Source: Couchioplanes azureus
GTDB taxonomy: Bacteria; Actinomycetota; Actinomycetes; Mycobacteriales; Micromonosporaceae
Assembly: GCF_014648355.1 (NCBI RefSeq)
Contig: NZ_BMQY01000003.1
Location: 1-64,000 of the forward strand
Direction of reading: 5' to 3'
Length of the DNA: 64,000 nt
The notes beneath the pieces are model-generated. The model was not told the origin of the DNA and did not search any database. It saw only the letters and a list, made by a program, of their open reading frames with translations. Positions 30,512-43,350 of this stretch are shown here, in pieces. Both the position numbers and the translations under genes were made by a program. Numbering within the stretch: position 1 is the first letter of the stretch; each line of letters begins with the position of its first letter.

Positions 30512-31342
30512 TCACCCGATCACGGCCCCGCAGGCGGCCGCGGCACGGTCCGCGGCGGCCCGCAGCGCGCCCGTGTCCGGTCCCGCCGAGAGAACCTCGC
30601 GTGAGTACGACGGCAGCACGTTCCGCAGGCTCCCGCCGAAGATCGCCGCGAGCCCGGCGGGGTCGCCGCCCTGCGCCCCGAGGCCCGGCGCGAGCAGCGG
30701 GCCGTTGACCGCGGAGAGGTCGTGTCCGGTCTCGCCGATCGTCGCGCCGACCACCAGCCCGACGCTTCCGAGTTCGCTCGCACCTGCGTTGAGCTGGGAA
30801 ATCTCGTCGATGACGGTCTGCGCGACGGTCGGGCCGGCGGCCGTGCGGGCATGTTGGACGGACGGGCCCTCGGGGTTGGAGGTGAGCGCCAGGACGAAGA
30901 CACCGCCGCCGTTCGCGGCCGCCGCGTCGAACGCCGGCCGCAGCGAGCCGACGCCGAGATAGGGACTCACAGTAATCGCGTCAGCACACAGTGAACTGTC
31001 CGGATCGAGATAGGCGCTCGCGTACGCGGCCATCGTCGAGCCGATGTCGCCCCTTTTGACGTCCAGGAGCACCAGCGCGCCGGCCTCTCGTGACTGTCGG
31101 ATAATTGACTCGAGGATCGCGATGCCACGTGATCCAAATCTCTCGAAAAACGCCGACTGCGGCTTCAGAACGGCGACCCGATCGGCCAGTGCTTCGACAA
31201 CCGTAAAGCTGAAGCGTTCCAGGCCGGCGGCGTCGTCCGGCAGTCCCCAGCGAGCCAGCAGAGCGGCATGGGGATCGATGCCGACGCATAGCGGTCCCCG
31301 GGCATCCATGGCGGCGCGCAGCCGTCGTCCGAAGGTCTCCAT
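30512..31342 (-). CDS. pyrF: orotidine 5'-phosphate decarboxylase
   Basis: 276 residues, the longer type found in mycobacteria and relatives. LCVGIDPHAALLARWGL and the catalytic LLDVKRGDIGSTM are present, with Asp-Lys-Asp geometry preserved. Last step of UMP synthesis. It follows bioA by 21 bases and is the last pyrimidine gene of the operon. Confidence 0.96.
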   Translation of the reverse strand: METFGRRLRAAMDARGPLCVGIDPHAALLARWGLPDDAAGLERFSFTVVEALADRVAVLKPQSAFFERFGSRGIAILESIIRQSREAGALVLLDVKRGDIGSTMAAYASAYLDPDSSLCADAITVSPYLGVGSLRPAFDAAAANGGGVFVLALTSNPEGPSVQHARTAAGPTVAQTVIDEISQLNAGASELGSVGLVVGATIGETGHDLSAVNGPLLAPGLGAQGGDPAGLAAIFGGSLRNVLPSYSREVLSAGPDTGALRAAADRAAAACGAVIG

Positions 31343-31363
31343 GGGGGCGATTCCCCTTTCGTG

Positions 31364-32623
31364 TCAGGTGGCGGACACCGCGGCGGCGATTCCCCGGGTA
31401 ATGAGGGCGACGTCGGCCTCCTCCGCCACGTACGGCGGCATCGTGTAGATCAGGTCCCGGAACGGGCGGAGCCACACCCCCGCGCCGACGGCCGCCGCCG
31501 TCGCCCGGGCCATGTCGACCGGCCGGTCGAGCTGCACGACGCCGATCGCGCCCAGGACGCGCACGTCGGCGACCCCCGGAGCGCCTCTGAGCGGCTCCAG
31601 ACCGGCCCGCAGCCCCTGCTCCACCGACCGCACCCGGGCCCGCCAGTCCTGGCCCGTCAGCAGCCCGATGGAGGCGTTGGCGACGGCGCAGGCGAGCGGG
31701 TTGCCCATGAAGGTGGGTCCGTGCGCCAGCCCGCCCGCGCTCCCGGCGCTCACCGCATGCGCCACCGCCGAGGTGCACAGGGTCGCGGCCAGGGTCAGAT
31801 ATCCCCCGGTCAGGGCCTTGCCCAGGCACATGATGTCGGGAGACACCCCGGCGTGGTCGGCGGCGAACAGCTCGCCCGTACGCCCGAAGCCGGTCGCGAT
31901 CTCGTCGAAGATCAGCAGCACGTCGTGGGCGGTTGTCACCTCCCGGAGTGCCCTCAGGTACTCCGGATGGTGGAAACGCATGCCGCCCGCGCCCTGCACG
32001 ACCGGTTCGACGATGACGGCGGCCAGCTCGTCCGCGTGCCGCTCGACCATCGCGACGAGCTCGGCGGCGTACGCCTCGTCGTAGCCGGCCGGCGGGGCAC
32101 CCGCGAAGACCTGGGCGGGCAGGACGCCGGTCCACAGCGCGTGCATGCCGCCCACCGGGTCGCAGACGCTCATCGGGTGGAACGTGTCGCCGTGGTAGCC
32201 GCCCCGCCAGGTCGCGAGCCGCCGCCGGCCCGGGCGTCCCCGCGCCAGCTGGGCCTGCAGGGCCATCTTGATCGCGACCTCGACGCCGACCGAGCCCGAG
32301 TCGGCGAGGAAGACGTGCTCCAGGCCGTCGGGGGTGAGCTCCACCAGCGTGCGGCACAGCTCCACCGCGGGCGCGTGGGTCAGGCCGCCGAACATGACGT
32401 GGCTCATCCGGGACGCCTGATCGGCCAGGGCCGCGTCGAGGACGGGATGGCGGTAGCCGTGGATCGCCGCCCACCACGAGGACATGCCGTCGACCAGCTC
32501 GCGCCCGTCGGCCAGGCGCAGGCGCACGCCCCGCGCGCTGTCGACCACGTACGGCTCGGAGCGACCGGGCATCGGCCCGTACGGATGCCAGACGTGCGCC
32601 CGGTCGAGATCGAGCAGGTTCAT
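31364..32623 (-). CDS. bioA: adenosylmethionine-8-amino-7-oxononanoate aminotransferase
   Basis: 419 residues from ATG 32623, overlapping the pyrD stop as ATGA. Class III aminotransferase: [60 protein letters not shown] and the PLP-lysine in GKALTGGYL. These BioA-specific motifs identify the SAM-dependent biotin enzyme. It is embedded between pyrD and pyrF, with no other bio gene in the window, so biotin step and pyrimidine synthesis share a message here. Confidence 0.93.
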   Translation of the reverse strand: MNLLDLDRAHVWHPYGPMPGRSEPYVVDSARGVRLRLADGRELVDGMSSWWAAIHGYRHPVLDAALADQASRMSHVMFGGLTHAPAVELCRTLVELTPDGLEHVFLADSGSVGVEVAIKMALQAQLARGRPGRRRLATWRGGYHGDTFHPMSVCDPVGGMHALWTGVLPAQVFAGAPPAGYDEAYAAELVAMVERHADELAAVIVEPVVQGAGGMRFHHPEYLRALREVTTAHDVLLIFDEIATGFGRTGELFAADHAGVSPDIMCLGKALTGGYLTLAATLCTSAVAHAVSAGSAGGLAHGPTFMGNPLACAVANASIGLLTGQDWRARVRSVEQGLRAGLEPLRGAPGVADVRVLGAIGVVQLDRPVDMARATAAAVGAGVWLRPFRDLIYTMPPYVAEEADVALITRGIAAAVSAT

Positions 32624-33620
32624 CGGCGGGCCCGGGCCGCCGCCCTGACCAGCGCCGGCCCCCGGTAGATGAAGCCGGTGTAGAGCTGCACCAGCGACGC
32701 GCCCGCGTCGAACATCCGGGCCGCGTCGTCCGGCTCCACGATGCCGCCCACCCCGATGATCGGCAGCCGGCCGCCGGTCTCGGTGTGGACGAAGCGGACG
32801 ACCTCGCGGGCCCGCTCGGTCAGCGGCCGCCCGGACAGCCCACCGGCCTCGGCCGCCCGCGCCCGGTCGGCGGGGGCCAGCCCGTCGCGGCTCAGCGTGG
32901 TGTTGGTGGCGATCACCCCGGCCGCCCCGTACGCCAGGCACACGCCGAGCAGCTCGGCGATGGCGGACTCGGAGAGGTCGGGCGCGATCTTCACCAGCAC
33001 GGGCGTCTTGCCGACCAGGGCGCCGAGCAGCGCGGCGATCGCCGACTTGTCCTGCAGCGTGCGCAGGCCCGGCGTGTTCGGCGAGGAGACGTTCACCGCG
33101 ATGTAGTCCGCGTACGGGTGCAGCAGCTCGTAGGAGGTGAGGTAGTCCTGCACCGCCTCCTCCAGCGGCGTCACCTTGGACTTGCCGAGCGAGACACCGA
33201 GCGGGATCCCCAGCGGCCCCAGCGCCCGCAGCCGGCCGGCGAGCGCCGCCGCGCCGTCGTTGTTGAAGCCCATCCGGTTGATCACGGCCTCGCTGTCGCG
33301 CAGCCGGAACAGCCGCGGGCGGTCGTTGCCGGGCTGCGGGCGGGCGGTGACCGTGCCGACCTCGACGAAGCCGAAGCCGAGGGCCGGCCAGGCGGGCAGC
33401 GCGACGCCGTTCTTGTCCATGCCGGCGGCGAGCCCGACCGGGTTGGGGAAGCGCACCCCGAAGAGCTCCACCGGGGCGCTGACCGCGTAGCGGCGGCGCA
33501 GCACGGCCCGGGCCGCGGAGCCCAGCCCGGCCAGCCGGTCCAGGGTGAACTCGTGCGCCCGCTCGGCGTCGCCGCCGCCCACCCGGAACAACACCGGGCG
33601 GACGGCGGTCTCGAAGAGGG

Positions 33621-33624
<4 letters not shown>
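32620..33624 (-). CDS. pyrD: dihydroorotate dehydrogenase, quinone-dependent
   Basis: 334 residues from GTG 33624 after GGGAGAAGGA, overlapping the carB stop. The N-terminal helices ([20 protein letters not shown]), [12 protein letters not shown], the FMN site [18 protein letters not shown] and the catalytic Ser in [12 protein letters not shown] mark class 2 PyrD, a membrane-peripheral enzyme giving electrons to menaquinone. Confidence 0.96.
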
Positions 33625-36928
<3,304 letters not shown>

Positions 36929-36929
<1 letters not shown>

Positions 36930-38038
36930 CAGGCGTCCACCTTCTCGACGAGCTCCACGAAGCGGTCGAACAGGTAGTCCGCGTCATGCGGGCCCGCGGC
37001 CGCCTCGGGGTGGTATTGAACGGTGAAGGCGGGCACGTCCAGCGCCCGCAGCCCCTCGACCACGTCGTCGTTGAGGCAGACGTGGGAGACCTCGACGCGG
37101 CCGAAGTCCGTGTCGATCACGGCGTCCCGCGGCGCGTCGACCGCGAAGCCGTGGTTGTGGCTGGTCACCTCGACCTTGCCGGTGGTCTTGTCGAGCACCG
37201 GCTGGTTGATGCCGCGGTGGCCGTACCCGAGCTTGTAGGTGCCGAAGCCGAGCGCCCGGCCCAGGATCTGGCTGCCGAAGCAGATGCCGAACAGCGGCAC
37301 CCGGCGCGCCAGCGCGGCGCGGGCCAGCCCGACCGGCCCGTCCGCGGTGGCCGGGTCGCCCGGGCCCGGGGAGAGGAAGACCGCGTCGGGACCGACCGCG
37401 AGCAGGTCCTCGATGGACGAGGTGGCCGGGAAGACGTGCGTGGTCACGCCCCGCTCGGCCAGCCGGCGGGAGACGTTGCGCTTGATGCCGAGGTCGAGGG
37501 CGGCGACCGTGTACCGGTGCTCGCCGACCGCGTCGACGGTGTAGCGCTCGGCGGTGGTGACCTCGGCGGAGAGGTCGGCGCCGAGCATCTGCGGCGCCGA
37601 GCGCACCCGGGTCAGCAGCGACGCCGGGTCGAGGTCGACGGTCGAGATGCCGACCCGCATGGCGCCGCGCGAGCGCAGGTGCCGGGTCAGCGCGCGGGTG
37701 TCGACGCCGCTGATGCCCACCACGCCCTCGGCGGCCAGGCGCTCGCCCAGGTCGCCGGTCGCGCGCCAGTTGGAGGGCCGGCGGGCCGGGTCCCGCACGA
37801 CGTAGCCGGCGACCCAGATGCGGCCGGACTCGTCGTCCTCGTCGTTGACGCCGGTGTTGCCGATCTGCGGTGCGGTCTGCACCACGACCTGCCGGTGGTA
37901 CGACGGGTCGGTCAGCGTCTCCTGGTAACCGGTCATGCCGGTGGTGAAGACGGCCTCGCCGAAGGTCTCCCCCTCGGCGCCGTAGGAGCTTCCCGAGAAC
38001 GTGCGTCCGTCCTCGAGGACAAGAATTGCTGGTTTCAC
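36929..38038 (-). CDS. carA: carbamoyl-phosphate synthase, small subunit
   Basis: 369 residues from GTG 38038 that overlaps the pyrC stop. Class I glutamine amidotransferase: nucleophile Cys in [14 protein letters not shown] and the His-Glu pair in [11 protein letters not shown]. The residue after the nucleophile turn is Ser rather than the commoner His (GxCxGHQ), a substitution known in other actinobacteria. Supplies ammonia to CarB. Confidence 0.97.
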
Positions 38039-39297
38039 TTGACGGCCTTCCCATCCAGGACGGTCGGCTCTCCCCGGAGGAAGGTCGCGACGATGCGACC
38101 CGGCAGGGTGGTGCCCGCGTACGGTGTGTTGCGGCTGCGGCTCGCCAGCTCGCCCGGGTCCACGACCCGGCGGGCGGACGGGTCCACCAGCGTGAGGTTG
38201 GCCGGCGTGCCGGCGGTGAGATCGGTGCCGTGCCCGGCCAGGCCCGCGATCCGGGCGGGGGCGCGCGACATGCGCTCGGCGATCAGCTCCCACTGCTCAC
38301 CGAGGACGCTCAGCACGACCGGCAGGGCGGTTTCGAGGCCGACCATGCCGGGACGTGCGTACGCCCACTCGCACTCCTTGTCCTCCACGGCGTGCGGGGC
38401 GTGGTCGGTGGCGACGATGTCGATGACCCCGTCGGCCAGGGCCTGCCGCAGCGCCTGCACGTCGGCGGCGGTACGCAGCGGCGGGTTGACCTTGTAGACC
38501 GGGTCGTAGCTGGCCGCGAGCTCGTCGGTGAGCAGCAGGTGGTGCGGCGTGACCTCGGCGGTCACCCGGACGCCCCGGGCCTTGGCCTGGCGCAGCACCT
38601 CGACCGACCCGGCCGTGGAGACGTGGCAGACGTGCAGGCGGCTGCCGACGTGCTCGGCGAGCAGCACGTCGCGGGCGATGATCGCCTCCTCGGCGACCGC
38701 GGGCCAGCCGGTGAGGCCGAGCCGGGTGGAGACCTCGCCCTCGTGCATCTGGGCACCCTCGGTGAGCCGGGGCTCCTCGGCGTGCTGGGCGATGATGCCG
38801 TCGAAGGCCTTCACATACTCCAGCGCGCGGCGCATCAGGCGCGGGTCGGCGACGCAGAAGCCGTCGTCGGAGAAGATGCGCACCTTCGCGGCGGAGGTCG
38901 CCATCGCGCCCAGCTCGGCGAGCTGCCTGCCGGCGAGCCCGACCGTGACCGCGCCGATGGGCTGCACGTCGACCAGGCCCGCCTCGCGGCCCAGCCGCCA
39001 CACCTGCTCCACCACGCCGGCGGTGTCCGCGACCGGCGAGGTGTTCGCCATCGCGCAGACCGCGGTGTAACCGCCGAGGGCCGCCGCGCGCGAACCCGTC
39101 TCGACCGTCTCGGCGTCCTCGCGGCCGGGCTCGCGCAGATGGGTGTGCAGATCGACCAGGCCGGGCAGGGCGACGAGGCCCGCGGCGTCGATCGTCTCGT
39201 CGGCCCTGCCGCCCTCGGCGATCACGCCGTCGGCGATCAGCAGATCGGTGGGCGCTCCACCCACGACGGAGACACCCTTGATGAGATACGAGGTCAT
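38035..39297 (-). CDS. pyrC: dihydroorotase, class I
   Basis: 420 residues. Metal-binding [17 protein letters not shown], the NTSP loop, and C-terminal [19 protein letters not shown] are intact. It closes carbamoyl aspartate to dihydroorotate. Overlaps pyrB and carA by 4 bases each. Confidence 0.97.
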   Translation of the reverse strand: MTSYLIKGVSVVGGAPTDLLIADGVIAEGGRADETIDAAGLVALPGLVDLHTHLREPGREDAETVETGSRAAALGGYTAVCAMANTSPVADTAGVVEQVWRLGREAGLVDVQPIGAVTVGLAGRQLAELGAMATSAAKVRIFSDDGFCVADPRLMRRALEYVKAFDGIIAQHAEEPRLTEGAQMHEGEVSTRLGLTGWPAVAEEAIIARDVLLAEHVGSRLHVCHVSTAGSVEVLRQAKARGVRVTAEVTPHHLLLTDELAASYDPVYKVNPPLRTAADVQALRQALADGVIDIVATDHAPHAVEDKECEWAYARPGMVGLETALPVVLSVLGEQWELIAERMSRAPARIAGLAGHGTDLTAGTPANLTLVDPSARRVVDPGELASRSRNTPYAGTTLPGRIVATFLRGEPTVLDGKAVK

Positions 39298-40217
39298 GCC
39301 TTGCCTCCCAGCAAGAGGTAGAGAACGGCCATCCGGGCGCTGACGCCGTTGGCGACCTGTTCGACGATCGTGGAACGCGTGGAGTCGGCCACCTCGGGAG
39401 CGATCTCCATGCCCCGGTTCATCGGCCCGGGGTGCATGACGATCGCGTGCTCCGGCAGCTTCCTCATGCGCGGAGCGTCGAGCCCGTAGCGGCGGCTGTA
39501 TTCGCGGGCGGAGGGGAAATACGAGTCCTGCATCCGCTCGGTCTGCACCCGCAGCATCATGACGACGTCAGCTTCGGGCAGGACGCTGTCGAGGTCGTAC
39601 GACACTTTCGTGCTCGCGGAGAGCGCGGCCGCGACGTCCAGGGGGATCAGAGTCGGCGGGCCGACCAGGGTGACCTGGGCGCCCAGCGTGGTGAGCAGCA
39701 GGACGTTGGAGCGCGCGACCCGGCTGTGCAGCACGTCACCCACGATCGCGACCCGCAGGCCGTCGATCTTCCCCAGCCGGGACCGCATCGTGTACGCGTC
39801 CAGCAGCGCCTGCGTCGGGTGCTCGTGGGTGCCGTCGCCGGCGTTGATCACCGAGCCGTCCACCCAGGACGCGAGCCGGTGCGGGGCCCCGGAGGCCGGG
39901 TGCCGGATCACGACCGCGTCGGCGCCCATCGCCTGCAGGGTCAGGGCCGTGTCCTTGAGGCTCTCGCCCTTGGAGACGCTGGAGCCCTTCGCGGAGAAGT
40001 TGATGACGTCCGCGGAGAGCCGCTTGGCCGCGGCCTCGAACGAGATGCGGGTACGCGTGGAGTCCTCGTAGAAGAGGTTCACGACCGTACGCCCGCGCAG
40101 GGTCGGCAGCTTCTTGACCTCGCGCCCGGCCAGGGTGGCCATCTCGGCGGCGGTGTCCAGGATCAGCGTGGCGGTGTCCGCGTCCAGGTCCGCCGCGGAG
40201 CGCAGATGCTTGATCAT
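39294..40217 (-). CDS. pyrB: aspartate carbamoyltransferase catalytic chain
   Basis: 307 residues. Carbamoyl-phosphate loop [17 protein letters not shown], the HPTQALLD motif and the C-terminal [11 protein letters not shown] are present. No pyrI regulatory chain is linked, as usual in Gram-positives; control is through PyrR. Overlaps pyrR and pyrC. Confidence 0.97.
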   Translation of the reverse strand: MIKHLRSAADLDADTATLILDTAAEMATLAGREVKKLPTLRGRTVVNLFYEDSTRTRISFEAAAKRLSADVINFSAKGSSVSKGESLKDTALTLQAMGADAVVIRHPASGAPHRLASWVDGSVINAGDGTHEHPTQALLDAYTMRSRLGKIDGLRVAIVGDVLHSRVARSNVLLLTTLGAQVTLVGPPTLIPLDVAAALSASTKVSYDLDSVLPEADVVMMLRVQTERMQDSYFPSAREYSRRYGLDAPRMRKLPEHAIVMHPGPMNRGMEIAPEVADSTRSTIVEQVANGVSARMAVLYLLLGGKA

Positions 40218-40780
40218 GCGGGACCCCCGGAGAGCCGGACCTCGTCCACGCCGTCGTCGGTCTCGGCGAGCGACACCCGTACCGTCTCGGCGAGCGCGGT
40301 CGGGATGTTCTTGCCGACGTAGTCGGCGCGGATCGGCAGCTCCCGGTGCCCGCGGTCGACCAGGACGGCGAGCTGCACCGAGCTCGGCCGGCCGACGTCG
40401 CCGAGGGCGTCCAGCGCGGCCCGCACCGTACGCCCGGAGAACAGCACGTCGTCGACGAGGATCACCCGGCGGCCGTCGAGCCCGCCGGCCGGGATGTCGG
40501 TCTTGCCGAGCGCCCGGGTGGCGTGCCGCCGCAGGTCGTCGCGGTAGAGGGTGATGTCCAGCGCCCCGACCGGGATGTCGATGCCCTCGAAGGCGTGGAT
40601 GCGGGAGGCGAGCCGGCGCGCCAGCGGGACTCCACGGGTCGGGATGCCCAGCAGCACGGTGTCCGTGGCGCCGGACGTCTTCTCGAGAATCTGGTGGGCG
40701 ATGCGGTCGACCACCCGATGCAGGTCGGACCCCGAAAGAATGATCTTCGCGGGACCTGTGTCGGCGCGTGGGTATGCCAC
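40214..40780 (-). CDS. pyrR: bifunctional pyr operon regulator/uracil phosphoribosyltransferase
   Basis: 188 residues from GTG 40780, chosen for the AAGGAGGT five bases upstream. The PRPP loop is [20 protein letters not shown]. PyrR binds a hairpin in pyr mRNA when UMP is high; the candidate hairpin abuts its own ribosome binding site, so repression of translation of the whole coupled operon is likely. Confidence 0.95.
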   Translation of the reverse strand: MAYPRADTGPAKIILSGSDLHRVVDRIAHQILEKTSGATDTVLLGIPTRGVPLARRLASRIHAFEGIDIPVGALDITLYRDDLRRHATRALGKTDIPAGGLDGRRVILVDDVLFSGRTVRAALDALGDVGRPSSVQLAVLVDRGHRELPIRADYVGKNIPTALAETVRVSLAETDDGVDEVRLSGGPA

Positions 40781-40785
40781 GGCGG

Positions 40786-40814
40786 ACCTCCTTCCCCGCC
40801 TCACGGGACGGGTC
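40786..40814 (-). promoter_or_regulatory. PyrR-binding RNA hairpin overlapping the pyrR ribosome binding site
   Basis: On the - strand CCCGTCCCGTGAGGCGGGG (40794-40812) contains TCCCGTGAGGC, which fits the PyrR loop consensus UCC-n-G-n-GAGG, and is followed at once by the Shine-Dalgarno AAGGAGGT (40786-40793). Binding would hide the start. In mycobacteria PyrR is known to act on translation in this way. No terminator or antiterminator is seen, which fits. Confidence 0.8.
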
Positions 40815-40997
40815 GTTAAAGGACGTCTGTGCTCTTTTGTTGTCGCATCGGGCACCCCGATCAAGGGCCGCCCGACGGCTGACGCTACGTTACCAGTGCG
40901 CACCGCGATGACCATGGTGACGTGGCTGACCCACGGACCAGACGGACGAATACGGGCAACTCCCTCCCCGGCGCAGCGACTCATCGGCGACCGACAC

Positions 40998-41026
40998 TTG
41001 ACCAGGGCTGGCAAACTCCGTACCGT
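40998..41026 (+). promoter_or_regulatory. bldD: bldD promoter
   Basis: TTGACC (40998-41003), 17-base spacer, TACCGT (41021-41026). Transcription would start near 41033, giving a leader of about 55 bases that contains GGAG before the ATG. Confidence 0.75.
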
Positions 41027-41039
41027 CACGCAGCGTAGC
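41026..41039 (+). promoter_or_regulatory. BldD operator (autoregulation)
   Basis: TCACGCAGCGTAGC matches the BldD box T-n-AC-n-C-W-G-n-GT-n-A at all fixed positions except the last A. It covers the likely transcription start of bldD, where binding would block the promoter. Confidence 0.7.
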
Positions 41040-41087
41040 GATCCGGGGGAAGAACCCCCCGGGCCAGCACAGTTTTGGAGTGTCCGA

Positions 41088-41576
41088 ATGCCGTCTGAGT
41101 ACGCCAAGTCGTTGGGCGCCCGCCTGCGCTCTATCCGCCAGCAGCAGGGCCTGTCCCTGCAGGGCGTGGAAGAGAAGTCGAACGGCCGCTGGAAGGCCGT
41201 CGTGGTGGGCTCGTACGAGCGCGGCGACCGTGCGGTCACCGTCTCGCGTCTGGCCGAGCTGGCCGACTTCTACCGCGTGCCCGTCTCGGAGCTGCTGCCC
41301 GACGGCAGCGGCGTCCGGCTCGAGGCCACCAACAAGATCGTGCTGGACCTGGAGAAGCTGTACGACGCGGCCGGCGAGGACCTCGCCTACGTCGCCCGCT
41401 ACGCCCGGGCCATCCAGCAGCAGCGCGGCGACTACAACGGCCGCGTCCTCTCCATCCGCGCCGACGACCTGCGCGCGCTCGCGATCGTCTACGACATCTC
41501 GCCGTCCGGCCTGATCGAGCGCCTGACCGAGGCCGGCGTCCTGGTCGCCGACCCGCGCGCGTTCTTCGCCAGTTAA
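41088..41576 (+). CDS. bldD: developmental regulator BldD
   Basis: 162 residues with TTGGAG before the ATG. The N-terminal XRE helix-turn-helix (about 5-70: [37 protein letters not shown]) is nearly identical in pattern to Streptomyces BldD. The C-terminal domain has the cyclic-di-GMP site RxD-x8-RxxD: R113-G-D115, then R124-A-D-D127. With c-di-GMP it dimerises and represses sporulation and antibiotic genes during growth. Divergent from pyrR; its own promoter carries a BldD box. A bldD gene supports a filamentous, sporangium-forming actinomycete. Confidence 0.96.
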   Translation: MPSEYAKSLGARLRSIRQQQGLSLQGVEEKSNGRWKAVVVGSYERGDRAVTVSRLAELADFYRVPVSELLPDGSGVRLEATNKIVLDLEKLYDAAGEDLAYVARYARAIQQQRGDYNGRVLSIRADDLRALAIVYDISPSGLIERLTEAGVLVADPRAFFAS

Positions 41577-41608
41577 GTGCTGTTACATGGCCTCGCTTCG
41601 CTCGGCGG

Positions 41609-41708
41609 GGATCGCGCCCCTTGACGTCGTTGTCGAGGACACCGAAACGGACCACGGCAAAGGGCGCCTTGTCCGTTTCGGCGCCCTCGACAACGACGGG
41701 CGCGATCC
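41609..41708. repeat. 100-bp imperfect palindromic element
   Basis: Arms GGATCGCGCC...CGTCGTTGTCGAGG...CCGAAACGGAC and GTCCGTTTCGG...CCTCGACAACGACG...GGCGCGATCC pair around an 18-base loop, with two mismatches in the inner 28 bp and one small offset. Both strands carry an open frame through it. It looks like a REP-type or MITE-like element; there are no visible target-site duplications. Confidence 0.7.
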
Positions 41709-41737
41709 GGCTCGGGTTGCGGTCCGGCGAGAGCAGA

Positions 41738-41769
41738 AAGCCCGCATCGCATGCGATGCGGGCTTCTTT
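41738..41769. terminator. bidirectional terminator between bldD and nusB
   Basis: AAGCCCGCATCGC/GCGATGCGGGCTT is a perfect 28-bp palindrome around ATGC, followed on the + strand by CTTT and preceded by A residues, so it can terminate from both sides. It stands between the convergent genes bldD and nusB. Confidence 0.85.
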
Positions 41770-41852
41770 GTGGGCCGCCGTGGTCCGCACCTCCACGATC
41801 CTGGGCGCGGCAGCCTGCGCCGACTTCGTCGGGCAGGCTGCCGTGAACGCGC

Positions 41853-42287
41853 TCAGCGGGTGGCGAACTCGGCGATCCGGCCGAGGATGCCGTTGAGGAA
41901 GCGGGGGCTGTCGTCGGTCGACATCTGCTTCGCGAGCTCGACGGCCTCGGTGATGGCCACCGGGTCGTCGATCTCGGGCAGGTAGAGCAGCTCGTAGACG
42001 GCGATGCGGGCCAGGTTGCGGTCCACTACCGGCATGCGCTCCAGGGTCCAGCCCTCGGCGTAGCTGGCGATCAGTTCGTCGATCCGGTCGAGGTGCTTGG
42101 CGACGCCCTCGACCAGGCCGATGGTGTAGTCCATGTGCTCGGGGCGGGGCTTGGCGACCCGGTCCAGGTAGGTGGCGAGGACCTGGCTCGGCGGCAGGTC
42201 GCGCAGGTCGGCCTCGTAGAGGACGTCGAGCGCGCGCTTGCGCGCCTTGCGGCGCGCAGGCATCTGCGTCTTGGGGCCTTCGGCCAT
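41853..42287 (-). CDS. nusB: transcription antitermination factor NusB
   Basis: 144 residues from ATG 42287, sharing one base with the efp stop. An all-helical NusB: KARKRALDVLYEADLRD, NLARIAVYELLYLPEIDDP and SPRFLNGILGRIAE. Binds boxA RNA with NusE (S10) in rRNA transcription. Order aroB-aroQ-efp-nusB is typical. Confidence 0.95.
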   Translation of the reverse strand: MAEGPKTQMPARRKARKRALDVLYEADLRDLPPSQVLATYLDRVAKPRPEHMDYTIGLVEGVAKHLDRIDELIASYAEGWTLERMPVVDRNLARIAVYELLYLPEIDDPVAITEAVELAKQMSTDDSPRFLNGILGRIAEFATR

Positions 42288-42844
42288 CAGCTGCGGCCGA
42301 GGTAACGGCCGTCGCGGGTGTCGACCTTGATCTTCTCGCCGGTGGTGATGAAGAGGGGGACCTGTACGGTGGCGCCGGTCTCGACGGTGGCCGGCTTGGT
42401 GCCGCCGGTCGAGCGGTCGCCCTGCAGGCCGGGCTCGGTGTAGGTCACCTCGAGGAAGACGCTGGTCGGCAGCTCGATGTAGAGCGGAACGCCCTCGTGC
42501 GTCGCGACCGTGGCCTCCGCCTCGGGCAGCAGGTAGTTGGCCGCCTCGCCGACCGTGCCGTTGGGCACCGTGATCTGGTCGAAGGTGTCCAGGTCCATGA
42601 AGACGAAGTCCTCGCCGTCCTGGTACAGATACTGCATCGTGCGCTTGTCGACCGTGGCGGTGTCGACCTTGGTGCCGGCGTTGAAGGTCTTGTCCACGAC
42701 CTTGCCGGAGAGCACGTTCTTGAGCGTGGTGCGCACGAACGCCCCACCCTTGCCCGGCTTGACGTGCTGGAACTCGACCACGGCCCACAGCTCGCCGTCG
42801 AGGTTGAGCACCAGGCCGTTCTTCAGGTCGTTGGTGGAAGCCAT
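42287..42844 (-). CDS. efp: elongation factor P
   Basis: 185 residues starting [20 protein letters not shown]. Three OB-like domains; the tip loop is KPGKGGAFV with the conserved lysine, which in actinobacteria is usually unmodified. It relieves stalling at polyproline stretches, relevant here because the 1508-residue protein at 55.7-60.3 kb is packed with PP and PPP runs. Confidence 0.97.
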   Translation of the reverse strand: MASTNDLKNGLVLNLDGELWAVVEFQHVKPGKGGAFVRTTLKNVLSGKVVDKTFNAGTKVDTATVDKRTMQYLYQDGEDFVFMDLDTFDQITVPNGTVGEAANYLLPEAEATVATHEGVPLYIELPTSVFLEVTYTEPGLQGDRSTGGTKPATVETGATVQVPLFITTGEKIKVDTRDGRYLGRS

Positions 42845-42918
42845 GTCCTGCCTTGTTCTGGAAACGTAGAGGTGACCGGTGGAGTTTACCGGCGCCGCCG
42901 GTCACCCGGCGAATCGGG

Positions 42919-43350
42919 TCAGAGCAGCCCGGCGACGTGGCGCAGGGCCAGCCGGTAGCCGTCCACGCCGAGCCCGGCGATCACGCCGGTCGCCACCGCC
43001 GAGACCACCGAGTGGTGCCGGAACTCCTCCCGGGCGTGGATGTTGGAGATGTGGACCTCGACCAGGGGCGCCCGCAGCAGCGCGCAGGCGTCGCGGACCG
43101 CGTACGAGTAGTGCGACCAGGCGCCCGGATTGAGCACGACCGGCGCCTGCTCGTCCGCGGCGGCGTGCAGCCAGCCGAGCATCTCGTGCTCGGCGTCGGT
43201 CTGCCGGACCACCACGTCCAGGCCGAGCTCGCGTCCGGTCTCCTCGCACAGCGTGACCAGATCGGCGTACGAGGTCAGTCCGTACACGTCGACCTGGCGG
43301 GTGCCGAGCCGGCCGAGGTTGGGCCCGTTGAGGACGTACACGCGGGTCAT
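42919..43350 (-). CDS. aroQ: 3-dehydroquinate dehydratase, type II
   Basis: 143 residues from ATG 43350. [13 protein letters not shown], the active-site loop with its tyrosine further on, [15 protein letters not shown] and [16 protein letters not shown] are class II hallmarks. Third step of the shikimate pathway. Its start overlaps the aroB stop (ATGA). Confidence 0.96.
   Translation of the reverse strand: MTRVYVLNGPNLGRLGTRQVDVYGLTSYADLVTLCEETGRELGLDVVVRQTDAEHEMLGWLHAAADEQAPVVLNPGAWSHYSYAVRDACALLRAPLVEVHISNIHAREEFRHHSVVSAVATGVIAGLGVDGYRLALRHVAGLL

Noticed and set aside
41236..41985. small proteins on either strand across the palindrome behind bldD
   Set aside because: Both frames owe their openness to the inverted repeat, have no ribosome binding site and run into bldD or nusB.
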